A DNA stretch of 64,000 nucleotides, taken from the NCBI GenBank assembly GCA_029448655.1, contig JACCLO010000003.1, positions 2,108,001 to 2,172,000 of the forward strand, read 5' to 3'. Shown here in pieces: positions 47,291 through 58,826 of the stretch. Position 1 is the stretch's first letter; every line of letters begins with the position of its first letter. Origin of the DNA: Wolfiporia cocos. Its lineage: Eukaryota > Basidiomycota > Agaricomycetes > Polyporales > Phaeolaceae. The notes under the pieces were generated by a model. It was not told the origin of the DNA, made no database searches, and worked only from the letters and a program-made list of their open reading frames with translations. The translations under genes were made by a program, and so were the position numbers.

Positions 47291-47662
47291 GATGGGGATA
47301 GCGTTACACCGGAGGACGTACAAGGAGTGTTCAGCCGCAAGTAGTTTTGACAAGAACGCGACCCAAGCGCGCTTGTGGCCAGTCAACGATCAGGTGACTA
47401 TATGCGGTCCTGGCCGGTGATACGGATGATACGGACCGCTAAGCTGCTCTAGTAACTGATCAATATGAGTGTCGAGTGTCGATCACTGGCCAAGCACGCT
47501 GACGAACAATCGTACTGCTGCTAATCCTTCCTGTTTATCTAATTCGTGCCGCTATTGTACTTCTGCAGCACACGTTTGACTGCTCGCTCTCGAGATGCAA
47601 TCCCGCATCATAGCGGATGGGTCGCCGCATGTACCGGCAGTAGGTGATTGCGTTTCCTGTCA
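47291..47662. other. Upstream region of F-box gene 1
   Basis: Divergent promoter space. The last 90 bases (from TTTGACTGCTCGC at 47,575) recur, diverged, upstream of F-box gene 2 (49,840 on), so the duplication included promoter sequence. Confidence 0.55.
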
Positions 47663-49228
47663 ATGCCCAGCATTTTTGAAACCTATCAGCTTTCACCAGT
47701 CAACATGCAACCGCAACATGCATTGCCGGAACCAGCATCGCGCTTCACTATGTTGCGTCTGACAGACGATATTCTGTACGAGATCTTCTGCTTAGCAGCG
47801 CTGGACTTCCCCAAGCGGAGGTACTTCTACCAGCCCCCGCTCACCAGAGAATACTATCAACCTCTCGCGTTATCGCATGTATGCCGACACTGGAGGCGTA
47901 CTACGCTGATGTCTCCAATGCTGTGGGGCAACATTTACGTCACCAACCATTCGCAAATCGCCCTTCTGCACGCCTTCCTCGAAAGATCACAGGCTGTCTC
48001 TCTACATGTCAGATTCCACGGCGTTGACAGTCCTGCACACTCTAACGACTACTTCGAAAACAAAGCTCAGATAGTGTCAAGACACAGCAGTCGGATTGTT
48101 ACGTTCGAGGCTATTAATCTCTCGTCATCTCTGATGAGGATCGTGCTCTTGGCGTTCACATCTGTTACACCCGCTTTGCAGTCGTTGACATTAGAGTCAA
48201 CATTTCCGATGTCGATCTCGTCGTTCGGACACAACCACACACCCAGGCTGCGCGAGCTATTCACAAAGAATGTCATCATCTCAAAGATCGAATATCGGGA
48301 TCTGATATCTCTGAGACTGCACAAGCAGGAAATGCCTGCCCCCAAATTTCTATCGGTACTGCGGCAGTGTCCGAGCTTGGAGATTCTGGAGGTCGGTGTG
48401 GCCCCAACAAATCTTCCGTCCAACATTACCGCCCGATTGCAGGAAGAGACACCTGTCTCCCTTCCTCACCTCAAGGAGTTGGAACTCACGGTATACACCT
48501 CCGACGATGCCATTGCCATATTACCCCGCTTGCATTATCCTGACACAACGACGGTTCAGCTGCGCTTCGATCTACGCAGTCCTGATATTCAGGAAAACAT
48601 CTCTGTGGTTGAACTATCGGAATCACTTCGCCTGATCATGACGCAAGTCAGGAACATGAGTCTCGAGATGTTCTTCAGCTCTGATACATCAGCGAGCGTC
48701 CAGTTAGTGTCGCTCAACCCCCGAATTACAATCGACTGGACATGGGCCCGCACATGGCAGGATGAAGCGGACACCCTCATCGGGAAGGCTGGGTTGTCGA
48801 CGTTGTCTCTACCATCGATAGAGCGACTGAAAATCGTCGGTACTGCGTTTCGTCCAAGTGGAAGATCATGGCGGGCGATTCTGGAACCTATGCGCACATT
48901 ATCAACCCTGGAGTTAAACCTCCGCGATTGCAGAATACCCTTACTGTTTGACATACTCGGCGCGGAATTAGATCTGGACTCCAATGTCATATGCCCAAAC
49001 CTGACACATTGTATTATTTCTCAGACTCCCATTGGACCCACGGTATTTGCTTCGATAGAAGCATGCTTTACCCGCCGTGCACGAGCAGGGATACCTCTCA
49101 AACACCTAGACATCTTGATGTCTCGCGACTTTCCTTCCACTATCCGCACAGCGTTGCGAGAGTCGGTGGGCGAAGTGACTGTGAAGCACGAGAACGACTC
49201 CAGCCTTGAGTGCCGATCACTTTGGTAA
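47663..49228 (+). CDS. F-box/LRR-like protein, tandem copy 1
   Basis: Intronless, 521 aa. The F-box (about residues 29-85) reads MLRLTDDILYEIFCLAALDF...LALSHVCRHWRRTTLMSPMLWGNIYV, the usual basidiomycete form. The rest is a Leu-rich series of beta-alpha repeats (for example LRQCPSLEILEVGV, LPHLKELELTVY, PMRTLSTLELNLRDC) suited to substrate binding. F-box proteins recruit targets to SCF (Skp1-cullin-1) ubiquitin ligases; the target is unknown. The ATG at 47,663 is chosen; a second in-frame ATG lies just upstream of the F-box. Strongly similar to the next gene throughout. Confidence 0.85.
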   Translation: MPSIFETYQLSPVNMQPQHALPEPASRFTMLRLTDDILYEIFCLAALDFPKRRYFYQPPLTREYYQPLALSHVCRHWRRTTLMSPMLWGNIYVTNHSQIALLHAFLERSQAVSLHVRFHGVDSPAHSNDYFENKAQIVSRHSSRIVTFEAINLSSSLMRIVLLAFTSVTPALQSLTLESTFPMSISSFGHNHTPRLRELFTKNVIISKIEYRDLISLRLHKQEMPAPKFLSVLRQCPSLEILEVGVAPTNLPSNITARLQEETPVSLPHLKELELTVYTSDDAIAILPRLHYPDTTTVQLRFDLRSPDIQENISVVELSESLRLIMTQVRNMSLEMFFSSDTSASVQLVSLNPRITIDWTWARTWQDEADTLIGKAGLSTLSLPSIERLKIVGTAFRPSGRSWRAILEPMRTLSTLELNLRDCRIPLLFDILGAELDLDSNVICPNLTHCIISQTPIGPTVFASIEACFTRRARAGIPLKHLDILMSRDFPSTIRTALRESVGEVTVKHENDSSLECRSLW

Positions 49229-49958
49229 GACGCGTGGGTGTTGATGCTATTCTCTCGAACAGACAAATGTTTCGTCTTTGTAAATTGACCGACTAATTGT
49301 TATATTTCATCGTGACCCTTCCCTCCTTTTTGTTTATCCTACAGCGCACTCTTGTAATTTGGTGAAACCTTTGTCTCAGCTACTATAGCGCAATAGAACA
49401 TGCCAATAACCGACGACGTAGCGCGTCGGAGATTTGTCGAGATGAAGTTATTGGAGATAACGGAGAAGAAAATCTCTGCTTGTGACAAGAATACTTACGC
49501 CTTAGGAGTCAGGGCAAGAGTTCCGCCTGAGATACTTAAGCCAGTGGTCCGGCGGCATGCTCAAGGACATCGCCTATGCTGTGTACGGGAAAAGCGGCTT
49601 TGCGTTTGACCGACCGGGGCAGTTCGGCTTAGAAACTCGCCCCCCAAGTCAGGAGACACCATTCCTCTAGTGGTTTTGACAAGAAACACGACTCTTAAGT
49701 ACTCAAGCCGGCTAACCCAGCACTCACGTGACCATGGCCCCTCGGCATCAGACGCCAATAGCCTCACGCCGACCACGCCGACACTCGTTGCTTTTGTAAA
49801 CGTACCTAGCCACAGCGTTCTCAACTACGTTGTTACAGGTTTGACTGCTCGCCTTCAATTTGCAATCCGGCATCGCAGTATATCGTAGTACGCCGCATGT
49901 ACCAGTAGTAAGTGGCGGCGAATTTGGGTACTACGAGGTGTCACTGAGACCTTCTAAG
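49229..49958. other. Spacer between the F-box paralogues
   Basis: 730 bp. The 3' 120 bp are the duplicated promoter segment described for gene 1. No separate gene is supported; a short plus-strand frame at 49,400-49,609 has no recognisable product. Confidence 0.5.
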
Positions 49959-51482
49959 ATGTCACAGATCGACACGCAACAGGCATTACCGGAGGTAGAA
50001 TCGTGCCATGCTAGCGACGGGTTGCCAGCCATGTTACGTCTGACAGACGACATTCTGTACGAGATTTTCTGCTCAGTAGCGCTGGGTTTTCCAGAGCGGA
50101 AGTACCGCCGCCGGCCTCCAATTACCGAGAAATATTATCAGTCTCTCGCATTATCGCATGTATGCCGACACTGGAGGTGTACTGCGCTGTCGTCGCCAAT
50201 GCTCTGGGCCTACATCGATATTACCAACCATTCACAAATCACCCTTCTGCACGCCTTCCTTGAAAGATCACAGGCTGTTCCCTTACATGTCAAATTCCAA
50301 GGCGACTATCTCGCGCGCTCTAATAACCACTTCGAAGACAAAGCTCGGATAGTGTTGAGACACAGCAGCCGGATTGTTATGTTCGAGGCTATCAATCTCT
50401 CATCATCTTTGGTGACCACCATTGTCTCGGCGTTCACTGCTGCTACACCCACTTTGCAGTCGTTGACATCAGGAACAGGAAATTCTACATTAGTCTCACC
50501 TTCTGGAGGCAATCAGACACCCGGGCTGCGGGAGCTGTCAACAAGGAGCGTCATCATCGCAAAGCTCGAATATCTGGATCTAAAATCCTTGTTGCTGCAC
50601 GGACAGGATATATCCGCTCGCAGCCTTCTATCAGTACTGCGACAGTGCCCGGGCTTAGAGATCCTGGAGGTCGGAGTGGCTACACCAGGTTTACCGTCGG
50701 ACGTTATGACTATATTGCAGCCTGAGGGAGAGACATCCGTCTCCCTCTCTCATCTCAGGGAGCTGAAGCTCGCGATACATTCCTCCGACGATGCCATTGC
50801 CATATTGCCTCGCTTGCACTATCCTGACACAACGACAGTTCAGCTACACTTCGATTTCTACAGTCCTAATATTCAGGAGATCTCTGTGACTGATTTGTCT
50901 GATTCCCTTCGTCTGATCATGGCGCGAGTCAGAGACATGGGTCTCGGGATGTCCTTCAACCGTGACACATCAGCGAGCATTAGATTGACGTCGCTCGACC
51001 CCAAAATTGTAATCTGTTGGACATGGACCCGAACATTGCAGCAGGATGACGCAGGCTCCCTCATCAGGGAGGCTGGGTTGTCGACGTTGTCTCTGCCTTC
51101 GATAGAGCAGCTGACAATCGTCGGTACTGCATTCCGTCCAAGTGGAAGATCATGGCGGGCGATTCTGGAACCTATGCGCACATTATCAACCCTGGAATTA
51201 AGGCTCTGCAATTGCAGAGTTTCCTTGTTATTGGACGCACTCGGTGCAGGATTGGATCTGAATCCCAATGTCATATGTCCAAATTTGACGCGCTGTATTA
51301 TCTGCGAAACCTCCGCTGGGTCCACGGTATTTTCTCCAATGGCAGTATGCTTTCTCCGCCGTGCACAAGCAGGGATACCTCTCAAACACCTGGACATTCT
51401 GACGCATCGCGATTGTCTCCCTCCTGCTATCTACTCAGCGTTGCATGCGTCTGTGAGCGAAGTCACAGTGAGGGGCTGGTGA
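49959..51482 (+). CDS. F-box/LRR-like protein, tandem copy 2
   Basis: 507 aa, intronless, co-linear with copy 1 from MLRLTDDILYEIFCSVALGF to the C-terminus. Many substitutions and small indels are spread evenly, and the stretch around PSGRSWRAILEPMRTLSTLE is nearly unchanged. The C-terminus is shorter (ends in SEVTVRGW), and the N-terminus has a different lead (MSQIDTQQALPEVES). Same inferred role as an SCF substrate adaptor. The ATG at 49,959 fits; the frame is open further upstream without another ATG. Divergence without damage suggests both copies are kept. Confidence 0.85.
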   Translation: MSQIDTQQALPEVESCHASDGLPAMLRLTDDILYEIFCSVALGFPERKYRRRPPITEKYYQSLALSHVCRHWRCTALSSPMLWAYIDITNHSQITLLHAFLERSQAVPLHVKFQGDYLARSNNHFEDKARIVLRHSSRIVMFEAINLSSSLVTTIVSAFTAATPTLQSLTSGTGNSTLVSPSGGNQTPGLRELSTRSVIIAKLEYLDLKSLLLHGQDISARSLLSVLRQCPGLEILEVGVATPGLPSDVMTILQPEGETSVSLSHLRELKLAIHSSDDAIAILPRLHYPDTTTVQLHFDFYSPNIQEISVTDLSDSLRLIMARVRDMGLGMSFNRDTSASIRLTSLDPKIVICWTWTRTLQQDDAGSLIREAGLSTLSLPSIEQLTIVGTAFRPSGRSWRAILEPMRTLSTLELRLCNCRVSLLLDALGAGLDLNPNVICPNLTRCIICETSAGSTVFSPMAVCFLRRAQAGIPLKHLDILTHRDCLPPAIYSALHASVSEVTVRGW

Positions 51483-52865
51483 GATCCGTCTTACCCCGGA
51501 CGTCTACCATTCTGGTAGGTGACATTTGATATCGTTCTATCCTCCGTGCGATCATTCAAATTCGTCATCCTAGCAAAGATCACCACTACGGTATATATTG
51601 AGATTACCGGTGCAGCTTCCCATCCACGCTCTATGAGCATGTCGGGACGAATCTCCTACTTCGAGGCGTATCGTTGCCCATAATATGTGGACGCAAACTT
51701 TGACCGTTGGTACACGCTGATCCACCCCCCACGGAGATGAAGGAACTTATCATCTTTGCACATGCGAACAACACATGATGTTCACATCTGAGTTTTCCCA
51801 GAGTGGGAGATACTATCAAAAGTTTTATTTCATATGGAGGACAACACCATGTTTCATCAAACTTACAGGTCGAGACAGTTATGTCATTACAAACATACGT
51901 ACAGGCTGTTTAGACAGTGCGCCCGAATTTCAAACCAGTGGGACCACATCCATCGAGTGTTTCTGCAGCTTGAAGGCAATGCGGCTTTACAGCTATTTCG
52001 GAAATTCATGACACGACGCGTTTTCTCGATCGTGTCAATCAACCAATAAGGAAGCTAGGGTATGTGGCTAGAGCGCCAATACCACGTGAGAGACCTCTCA
52101 CTAATTTCTGCAGTGTATGTTACTGGAGCAGGATACCCACAGAGCATCACAGATATCGTCCAAAGTCCATCCAGATTCCCATTGCCTTAGTGCGCGAGCC
52201 TTAAGATCCTCACTGATATGTCGACAGACCATAATAGAGCTGGGAGACTTGGCCAGCAGGCTGCGGCGTGCTGCAGCCACATACTGAAAACGGCAGTTTC
52301 CTTGTTGGTTGGCACGATCGAGAAAAACGCGTCATGTCATGAATTTCCGAAATAATGTAATCATGCATTGCGCCGCAAGCTGAACGTGCTGACCTTCCTA
52401 TTCAAGAACTCCGATCGAAATGCCACGATGATTACCGGGCATATAAGAGTGATCAAAAGCCGCGGCGCTTGCCTTGCGTGATCAAACAGTCTTCTTGCTG
52501 ACGTTAAGAGTACTCGGAGCAGGCCCGAGCCTTATTCAGACATACTCGTCTGGGCCTAATGCGCGTGCAAATAGCTCCCAAGGCTATTCCACCGCGAGGC
52601 ATGAGTTTAAGGTGTGATCATGAGACACCGTCGCCGTCGGACGATGTGACTCGCCGCGCCCGGCAAAACAATGAGGGTTCCAGTATTTGACCGGCCTGGG
52701 GAAGTTCCAGGTCTCGCGAATACTTCCCCCATTCCTCCTGGCACTCCAGGACGTTGCGCTGGACTCCGCGGTGGTATAGTAAGTGGGCGACTGGCTGCTT
52801 GCCCAAGCACTCGGGTACGACTGACATTCCGTGATGTTAGGCTCACGATTACCTGGCACGACAAA
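51483..52865. other. Intergenic with inverted-repeat element
   Basis: 1.4 kb upstream of the MFS gene. Contains the inverted repeat at 51,992-52,358. No protein gene supported. Confidence 0.5.
51992..52358. repeat. Hairpin-forming inverted repeat, MITE-like
   Basis: Arms of about 75-80 bp (51,992-52,071 and 52,278-52,358) are inverted copies with few mismatches. Both contain TTTCGGAAATTCATGACA, then CTCGATCGTG, CAACCAA and GTATGTGGCT. The middle of about 205 bp is not palindromic and has no frame. Size and form suit a small non-autonomous element, but I see no clear target duplication. Confidence 0.6.
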
Positions 52866-54883
52866 ATGTCCGCAGTGTCTGAGATGGATGCCGTGACCAC
52901 TGTACCGGAGGCCAGCGACCTCGATGGGCCCACTCGAGCGCCATCGGTCGACAACCACGATCCAGAAAAGCGCATCGAACGCAGGAGTTCCGATGTCAAT
53001 GCTTCCATGTCGAAGGGCAAGGAAGAAGGTGGCGCTCATGACGGAGAGCATGCACATTTGAGTTTCCCTGATGGCGGGCTCCGAGCATGGCTAGTAGCAC
53101 TTGGGGTACGTTTGATCGTACGTTCGTATAGATCATCTATGTCCAACTGAACATGCAAATGTATAGGTAGGATGCGGTATCATGGCGACATTTGGTTTTG
53201 TCAACGCCTGGGGTGTAGGCTGAATTTTTTATGACTCGACTGGCGACTCAGCAGTCTATGCTCCACAGGTGTTCCAGGCGTTCTACGAAGAAACAATGCT
53301 ACCAGATACTTCGCCGTCCACAATGTACGTGGCATCTTACGCCTGCCGCAGACCAGTTTGCTGACAATTCTTAAACTAGCGCATGGATTGGTTCTGTTCA
53401 GGTCCGCAAGTACCAAAAGCAAGCAGTCAATCAACCCTTCTAACAAATAGCGATAGTATGCGTTAGTGTTTATTCCAGGTCTCATCTTCGGACGGTTGTT
53501 CGACATGGGCTACTTCAAGGGACCCCTTTTCGTCGCGTCCTCCTTGCTCGTTGCCTCCACTTTCCTTGTCGCGCAGTGCACGCAATTCTGGCAGCTCATT
53601 CTCTGCCAAGGCCTTGCAGTTGGCGTACGTCCACATTACCACATCACGTTGAACACGTTCTGACCAGCTGCGGTAGTTTACGAGCGGAGCGATCTTCGGG
53701 CCGATGATGGGCATTCTCCCTCATTGGTTCCACAAGAAACTCGGCATTGCATACGGCCTTACTGCTACGGGTTCTAGCTTGGGCGGCACGCTCTTTCCCA
53801 TCGCCGTTCGGAACTTGATCAGCCAAGTCGGGTAAGTTACTGACCAAGAAGCAATTCTTTATCCACCCTGATTTCCGCGCATAGCTTCCCATGGACGATG
53901 CGTATCGTAGGCTTCATCCTCGTCTTCCTTCTTGGTATTTGCAACTTGGTACGTCCCACCATCCCTCCCCGTCACAGAGCGGATTGTGACGCCCCCTCAG
54001 ACCGTCGACCGGCGCTTGCCCCCTAAGCCACGTTCCGGCCCCTTCATCAACCTGCGCGCATTCAAGACGCCCTCATACGCGGTCTACTCCGCCTCCGCCT
54101 TCACAAGTTTCTTGGGTCTCTACACCGTGAGCACGCGCGTGCGAGGTACCCCACTCTGCCCATTCTGAACACGTGTTTAGGTATTGACGTACATCGATGT
54201 CAGCGCGGCTGCCGCGGGCATTACAGAGGACTTCTCGTTCTACCTGCTGCCTATTGCGAACGCAGGTTCGCTCGTCGGACGTGTCTTGGGCGGGATCTGT
54301 GCGGATCGCTTCGGTGCGTGTGCAATCTGATTGAACGGGTGCATTGGATAGCGTACTGAGCAGGCCACGGCATACTGTAGGCCCATTGAACGTAATTACG
54401 CCGGCAACGTTCGTCGCGGGGATCATGACGTACGCGTGGCCGTACTCCGGGTCGGTTGGGGGCTACGTGATCGTCGCCATCCTATACGGGTCCGTCAGCT
54501 GCCACTTCTCCCGTACAAAAACGTACTCGCTCACATTGTCTGCTGCAGAATGTCATCGGGCGTGTATGCTTCGCTCGTGGCGTCTCCGATCGTGTACATG
54601 GGCGAGCGTTGGGACGTCGGCACGCGTGTCGGCATGTCGTTCACGCTCCTCGCGCTAGGCGCGCTCGCGGGCCCGCCGATATCCGGGGCAATCTACGACG
54701 CGACGGGAAATTACAGAGCGGTCGGATTCTATGCAGGTGCGACCCGATCCTTCTCGTTCCATTCATTCAGGTTAATGGCGGCCTATATGTATTTGTGCAG
54801 GGAGCACAGTCGAGCTGGCCGTGGTGCTGCTGCTGATCTCGCGGCACTTTGTGCTGAAAGGGAAGTTCTGGGGACGCTGCTGA
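52866..54883 (+). CDS. MFS transporter, monocarboxylate (MCT)-like
   Basis: The start ATG at 52,866 leads to a 75-residue acidic, charged N-tail ending in the MCT-type signature FPDGGLRAWLVALG. Membrane segments follow across about ten exons: GCGIMATFGFVNAWG, FIPGLIFGRLFDMGYFKGPLFV, MMGILPHWFHKKLGIAYGLTATGSSLGG, FPWTMRIVGFILVFLLGICNL, a loop with RRLPPKPRSGPFINLRAFK, AGSLVGRVLGGICADRFG, GPLNVITPATFVAGIMTYAWP and SFTLLALGALAGPPISGAIYDATG, then the last helix ending at 54,883. Apparent in-frame stops (for example near 53,221) fall in introns with normal GT-AG ends. Twelve helices are expected. Fungal members move monocarboxylates, riboflavin or similar; substrate cannot be read from sequence. 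Confidence 0.85.
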
Positions 54884-55139
54884 TTCCCCCCCCCTTTTCG
54901 GTCTTTATATGGGATGCTACGATCTACTAATGTTACACACGACCTCGTGCACGACGCTTTAGATACTATAGACGATAGATTCACGCATCACTATTCATAT
55001 ACTCGGTCATACAAGCAAGGGCAAGCAAGACAAAACCGATATCGCGAGGATTTTGTCGCTACAAGTACAGTTGATCAAGAACCACCCTGACATGTGTCGG
55101 CCTAAATGAAGTAGAATTCATGCCCTACGATTTTATGCC

Positions 55140-56213
55140 CTACATCCCATTCCCATTGAGACCATCCCGCGCTCTCAGCGTTTCCCAGTCCCCAAGACCA
55201 AACATGCGTGGTAGCTGCTCCCACACCTTCTTGCGGCCTTCCTTGATCGAGTTTTCAATCGTTGTGCAACAGATGTTGCACAGTCCTAATGTACGTCCTA
55301 CCTCGCACGGGTTCGCATTGCACCATTGGTGAAACGGCTCCGCATCTGTGATCTTCTGCAGAATGTGATTTCTCGCGTTCCCGAGCACATTCGTGCAAAC
55401 AGATGTGTTTTGACACTGGGGACGAGTAAACCCAACGTCCAGAAAAGCGAGTATGTGCTTCAGCTCGGCTCGGAACAATTGCTCGCGCCCGACGACAAAA
55501 TCTGCAAATATCTCCCAGTCGGGCGCGAGCGACACCTTGCGGAGCTCAGCCATAACCTCAGCGAGCGGCTGTCTGCTCGCAGAATAATAGACAGTCGGTA
55601 GGATGACGCGGATGTCGTTCTCCGTCGCAAGCGCAATGTACGCGGCGTGCTCGCCCTCGAATGGCGGGACCAGCCGCTGTGCAGAGCGGTTCTGCCATGC
55701 GGCCGGTGTTGACGGGTACGCCGTTGCGAGCAGGTCGATTGCGCGCTGACGCAAACCAGCCGCCTCGTACTTTGTGCTAAGATGCACGACTGCGGCGATG
55801 ATTGGGAACTTGGTCTTGGTTCCCGGCTGGAAGTAGCTGTGGCTATAACGTGTACCAGTCAGCAAGATCTCGTCTGGCAGGGAGATGCCCATTCGGTCAC
55901 GCACGAGAAATCATAGATTGCTTTCAAGAAGTGCTTCATGTCGGCAGGCGAGTCCTGTAGGCGCAGGACCTGGCAGCCGTCGTATGTCTCCGTGTCGGGC
56001 GGGATCGGATATCGCGGGCTGCGGCATCGCGAACATGTCCTTGAAAATCTCGCAATGAGCGGCCATGATCGTGCCGTGTACACGGAATGCGGTCTTCTCT
56101 GTCACCAGCACGACGCTACCGTCAATGTACCACACGTCATTACTGGGTGTGAAGTCGACCGCCTTCGCAGACACGCTGCTCGACACGTTGCTCTTGGAGT
56201 CGGATTCGCCCAT
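55140..56213 (-). pseudogene. BTB/POZ protein with apparent frameshift
   Basis: Exon 1 starts at 56,213: a Ser-rich lead, then a BTB domain (VWYIDGSVVLVTEKTAFRVH, then HCEIFKDMFAMPQP). Between about 56,030 and 55,990 the frame changes by one base, and the domain continues in another frame (PDTETYDGCQVLRLQDSPAD then KHFLKAIYDFS). No GT donor lies in the gap, so an intron does not explain it; an extra base around the CCCGC run would. After a 68-nt intron (55,837-55,904) exon 2 (55,140-55,836) is an intact helical tail starting YFQPGTKTKFPIIAAVV. It is therefore a young pseudogene, a sequencing error, or a rare splice form. Paralogue in type of the BTB cargo at 12,323-13,424, but clearly different in sequence. 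Confidence 0.7.
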
Positions 56214-57385
56214 GGTGCATACGAGGACGCGCTGTACAAGTGCAGTGTGAGAGCTCCTGCCGCGGGGAGTAGAGTTTGATTGTAAACACGAGGTTTACCC
56301 TTTCTACGTGACATGCTACTATGAATGAACCATAACCATAATCCCGCTTTGGTGAGGACGTGTATGTCACAAGCACGTCCAATCCACGTGAATGGGTCAC
56401 GTCGCGTCGAAAAGCCTGAGTCTTCGTTACGGCAGAGCAGACAGTTTCTTCGACCTCACCCGCTCCGGAACTCCTTGTCCAACGACCAACAGCGAGATAA
56501 TCGCTGGCCGCTAAGTTTGTCTTCTCACGACAGACGCCTCAGATGCTGATGCGAGAATCGGCGGACGCAAGGTTAGGCCTGGACCGGGTATAATATCGCA
56601 GATGGCAGGGTCTTTCAGGGATACATAACCCATGAGAATGCTACAATCGTGATACTTGACATATGCAAGGATATGAACGCATGATGGGAAGTGAACAAGA
56701 TTTGTGTCTGGCGGAAGTCAACCCGTCAAATCAAAGGCGCGAAGATGGGAGCAATTGCGTCACGTGTCACGTGCAAAATATCACAAAATGTGTCACGTCA
56801 GCTGTTTGATTTATGATTATGTTCGACCGGTAATAGCGAACGCTTGGAGTTCTTTATATAAACGACACGATGCATTTATATCAATGACAGACAACATGTA
56901 CATGTCTTTACGCGGATTTACTAGCGAAAAAGCCACATTACCGCATTAAGCACGCGCCACATATGTCGCGAGCTTTATAAGCGAGTCATCGCATGATGCG
57001 CGCTTCGCTTCTCTCCTCACAAAGCGTTAATGCAACTATCGCTCCTTGTCACTTGTGTTCGTTAACCAGCTACTAGTACACTCCATCGAAGCGATAAGCT
57101 GCTCGATAAATTCTGCAACGGAACTCGACGTCGGCCACATCGCCCCGCCCTTCCAAGGATCTGCGCGTCGAGGTCGAAGCAAGCTATAACTACGTGGCCA
57201 CGAAAGGGGAAGAAGTGATTGATGTACAGAGATGGAAAAGGTGAGTGTTCAAATCCTATAGTTTGAACGACGCTTTCGTGTATGAGCGGTCGCCCTTGTT
57301 AGCCGGTGTTTCGAAGTAGGGCGATGCCAAAGCACGGGACAACCCGCACTTCGACATGCCTTCCTCCTGGCCTGCGACGCGTCCG
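56214..57385. other. Intergenic, no supported gene
   Basis: Holds the BTB promoter. Around 56,758-56,802 there is a cluster of three TGTCACGT-type boxes (CACGTGTCACGTGC and TGTGTCACGTCA), possibly bZIP/bHLH-type sites. No gene seen. Confidence 0.4.
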
Positions 57386-58826
57386 TCACAGACCGGTATG
57401 CATGCTGTCAGATTGTTGTGTTGTTCCCTGCTTCATCGCCGTGATGTCGCAGGTCGAACGAGCTTTGGATCTGGGGGTGTAAGAGGACGATGCCTCCTGC
57501 CGGAACCTGCCGTACTGGGAGGTACGAGCAGATACGTCCTCCGTCAGGAACTCGGGGCTGCGAGGGACAGAGTATCGTGAAGATGTGGCGCGGCTGCGGC
57601 CAGATGTGAGAGTGGTAACCTGATCCTCTTGCGTAGCGCGAACGCTGATGCGGCCAGCGGGCGACTTGATCTCTCGCGCTCCATAGTCGTTGGAGAATTT
57701 GGCGACACCATGCCTCGGGGTGCCGAGAAGCGCGAGTCTCGTCGTGCTAGCGCTGAGGGCTGGTTCTCTGATGGTGGTGGCTCTACTCCTGTCGCTCTTT
57801 AGCAAACCTATAGAGAGGTGAGCTATCAGTTTGTCATTCAGTCCTTAGTCTGTACTCACTCGTGTTGGATGTAGCAGAAAGATCAGTCTTGAGCTCCCTG
57901 CCGATAGCTGTCCTTTTGCTGTATACCGTGGATCCTGCAGTCACCGACAGGAGCTCGCTCCGGGTGGAACCCTGACGAGGCTGCCGCACGACGTTGGTCT
58001 TGTCGCCCAAGACCGCCTCGCTGCCGACCCGACCGCTACCGCGAACTTTGGACAACGCCACCGTCCGATGCAGGTTGCCGCCTGTCCGACTCCGGTTGCC
58101 AACGTCCTCGTCCTCGTCCTCCGAGCCATACTCGGACGTTTCCGACAAGCTCAGTTCCCTGTCAGGATTGTACACAAGTCTATAATTGTACTTGTGCTCT
58201 TCCCTCTTAAAGGAGGTCCTCTCAACCTTCAAGTTGTTGCCGTTGCCGTTCGTCGAGCTCACGAGTTGCTGCTCCTCGTCGCGCTTGATGCTGGCCTTGC
58301 GGGCGCACCTCGCCTCGATGGCCTTCATCTCGGGGGAAGAGAGCTTTGCTGACCGCTCATACTGCTCTCGCTCCCTGGCGTACCGCTCGCCGTCGGCTTT
58401 CAATGAGCTCAGTAAGGTGTGCACGCTCGTCATCACGTTCGATATCGTCTTGTTAATCTCGCGGTCCCGACGCTCAGACTGAGCTCGGACTGAAGCATCA
58501 GCCTTAGCTTTATCCGAGACCTCACTCTGGCGACGCTGAAAATCCTACTCATCATGTTATGAGCTGCTACTTCGATTGTCACTTTTCCTATGACCCACCT
58601 GTCGAGTGGCGGTGGCGTCGAACGCTTCGGCTTCGGCTTTGGCCCGCTCACTGCCGCCACGCGTGCTTCGTCTAGTATCCATCCTAGCTGCCCGGCCTTC
58701 TGTCGTGCTCTCTACAATATCTGATGACGACGTCAACGGCAATGTCCCAAACATCGAGTGGCACCCGCAGCGGTAATACTCACCGACACGCGTGTCGTGG
58801 TAGCTCTTGACGCGTGGAGATACCAT
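57386..58826 (-). CDS. Ser/Arg-rich protein with central coiled coil
   Basis: Starts at the ATG at 58,826 (MVSPRVKSYHDTRV). A second exon contains DTRRSTRGGSERAKAEAEAF, a third (about 58,516-57,845) begins DFQRRQSEVSDKAKADASVR and has long charged helices (SERRDREINKTISNVMTSVH, REREQYERSAKLSSPEMKAI) then an acidic patch DEDEDV, and a last exon (about 57,792-57,386) is Ser/Arg/Thr rich. Introns at both central joins have GT-AG ends and keep phase. It is not a family I know. The SRR-type tails and acidic patch suggest a nuclear or cytoskeletal scaffold, which is speculation. The final few codons could instead be spliced. Confidence 0.6.

Noticed and set aside
53206..53280. Nonsense mutation in the MFS transporter
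   Set aside because: The TGA lies in an intron with a GTAGGC donor and CACAG acceptor. Splicing restores the expected WGVFQAFYEE sequence.
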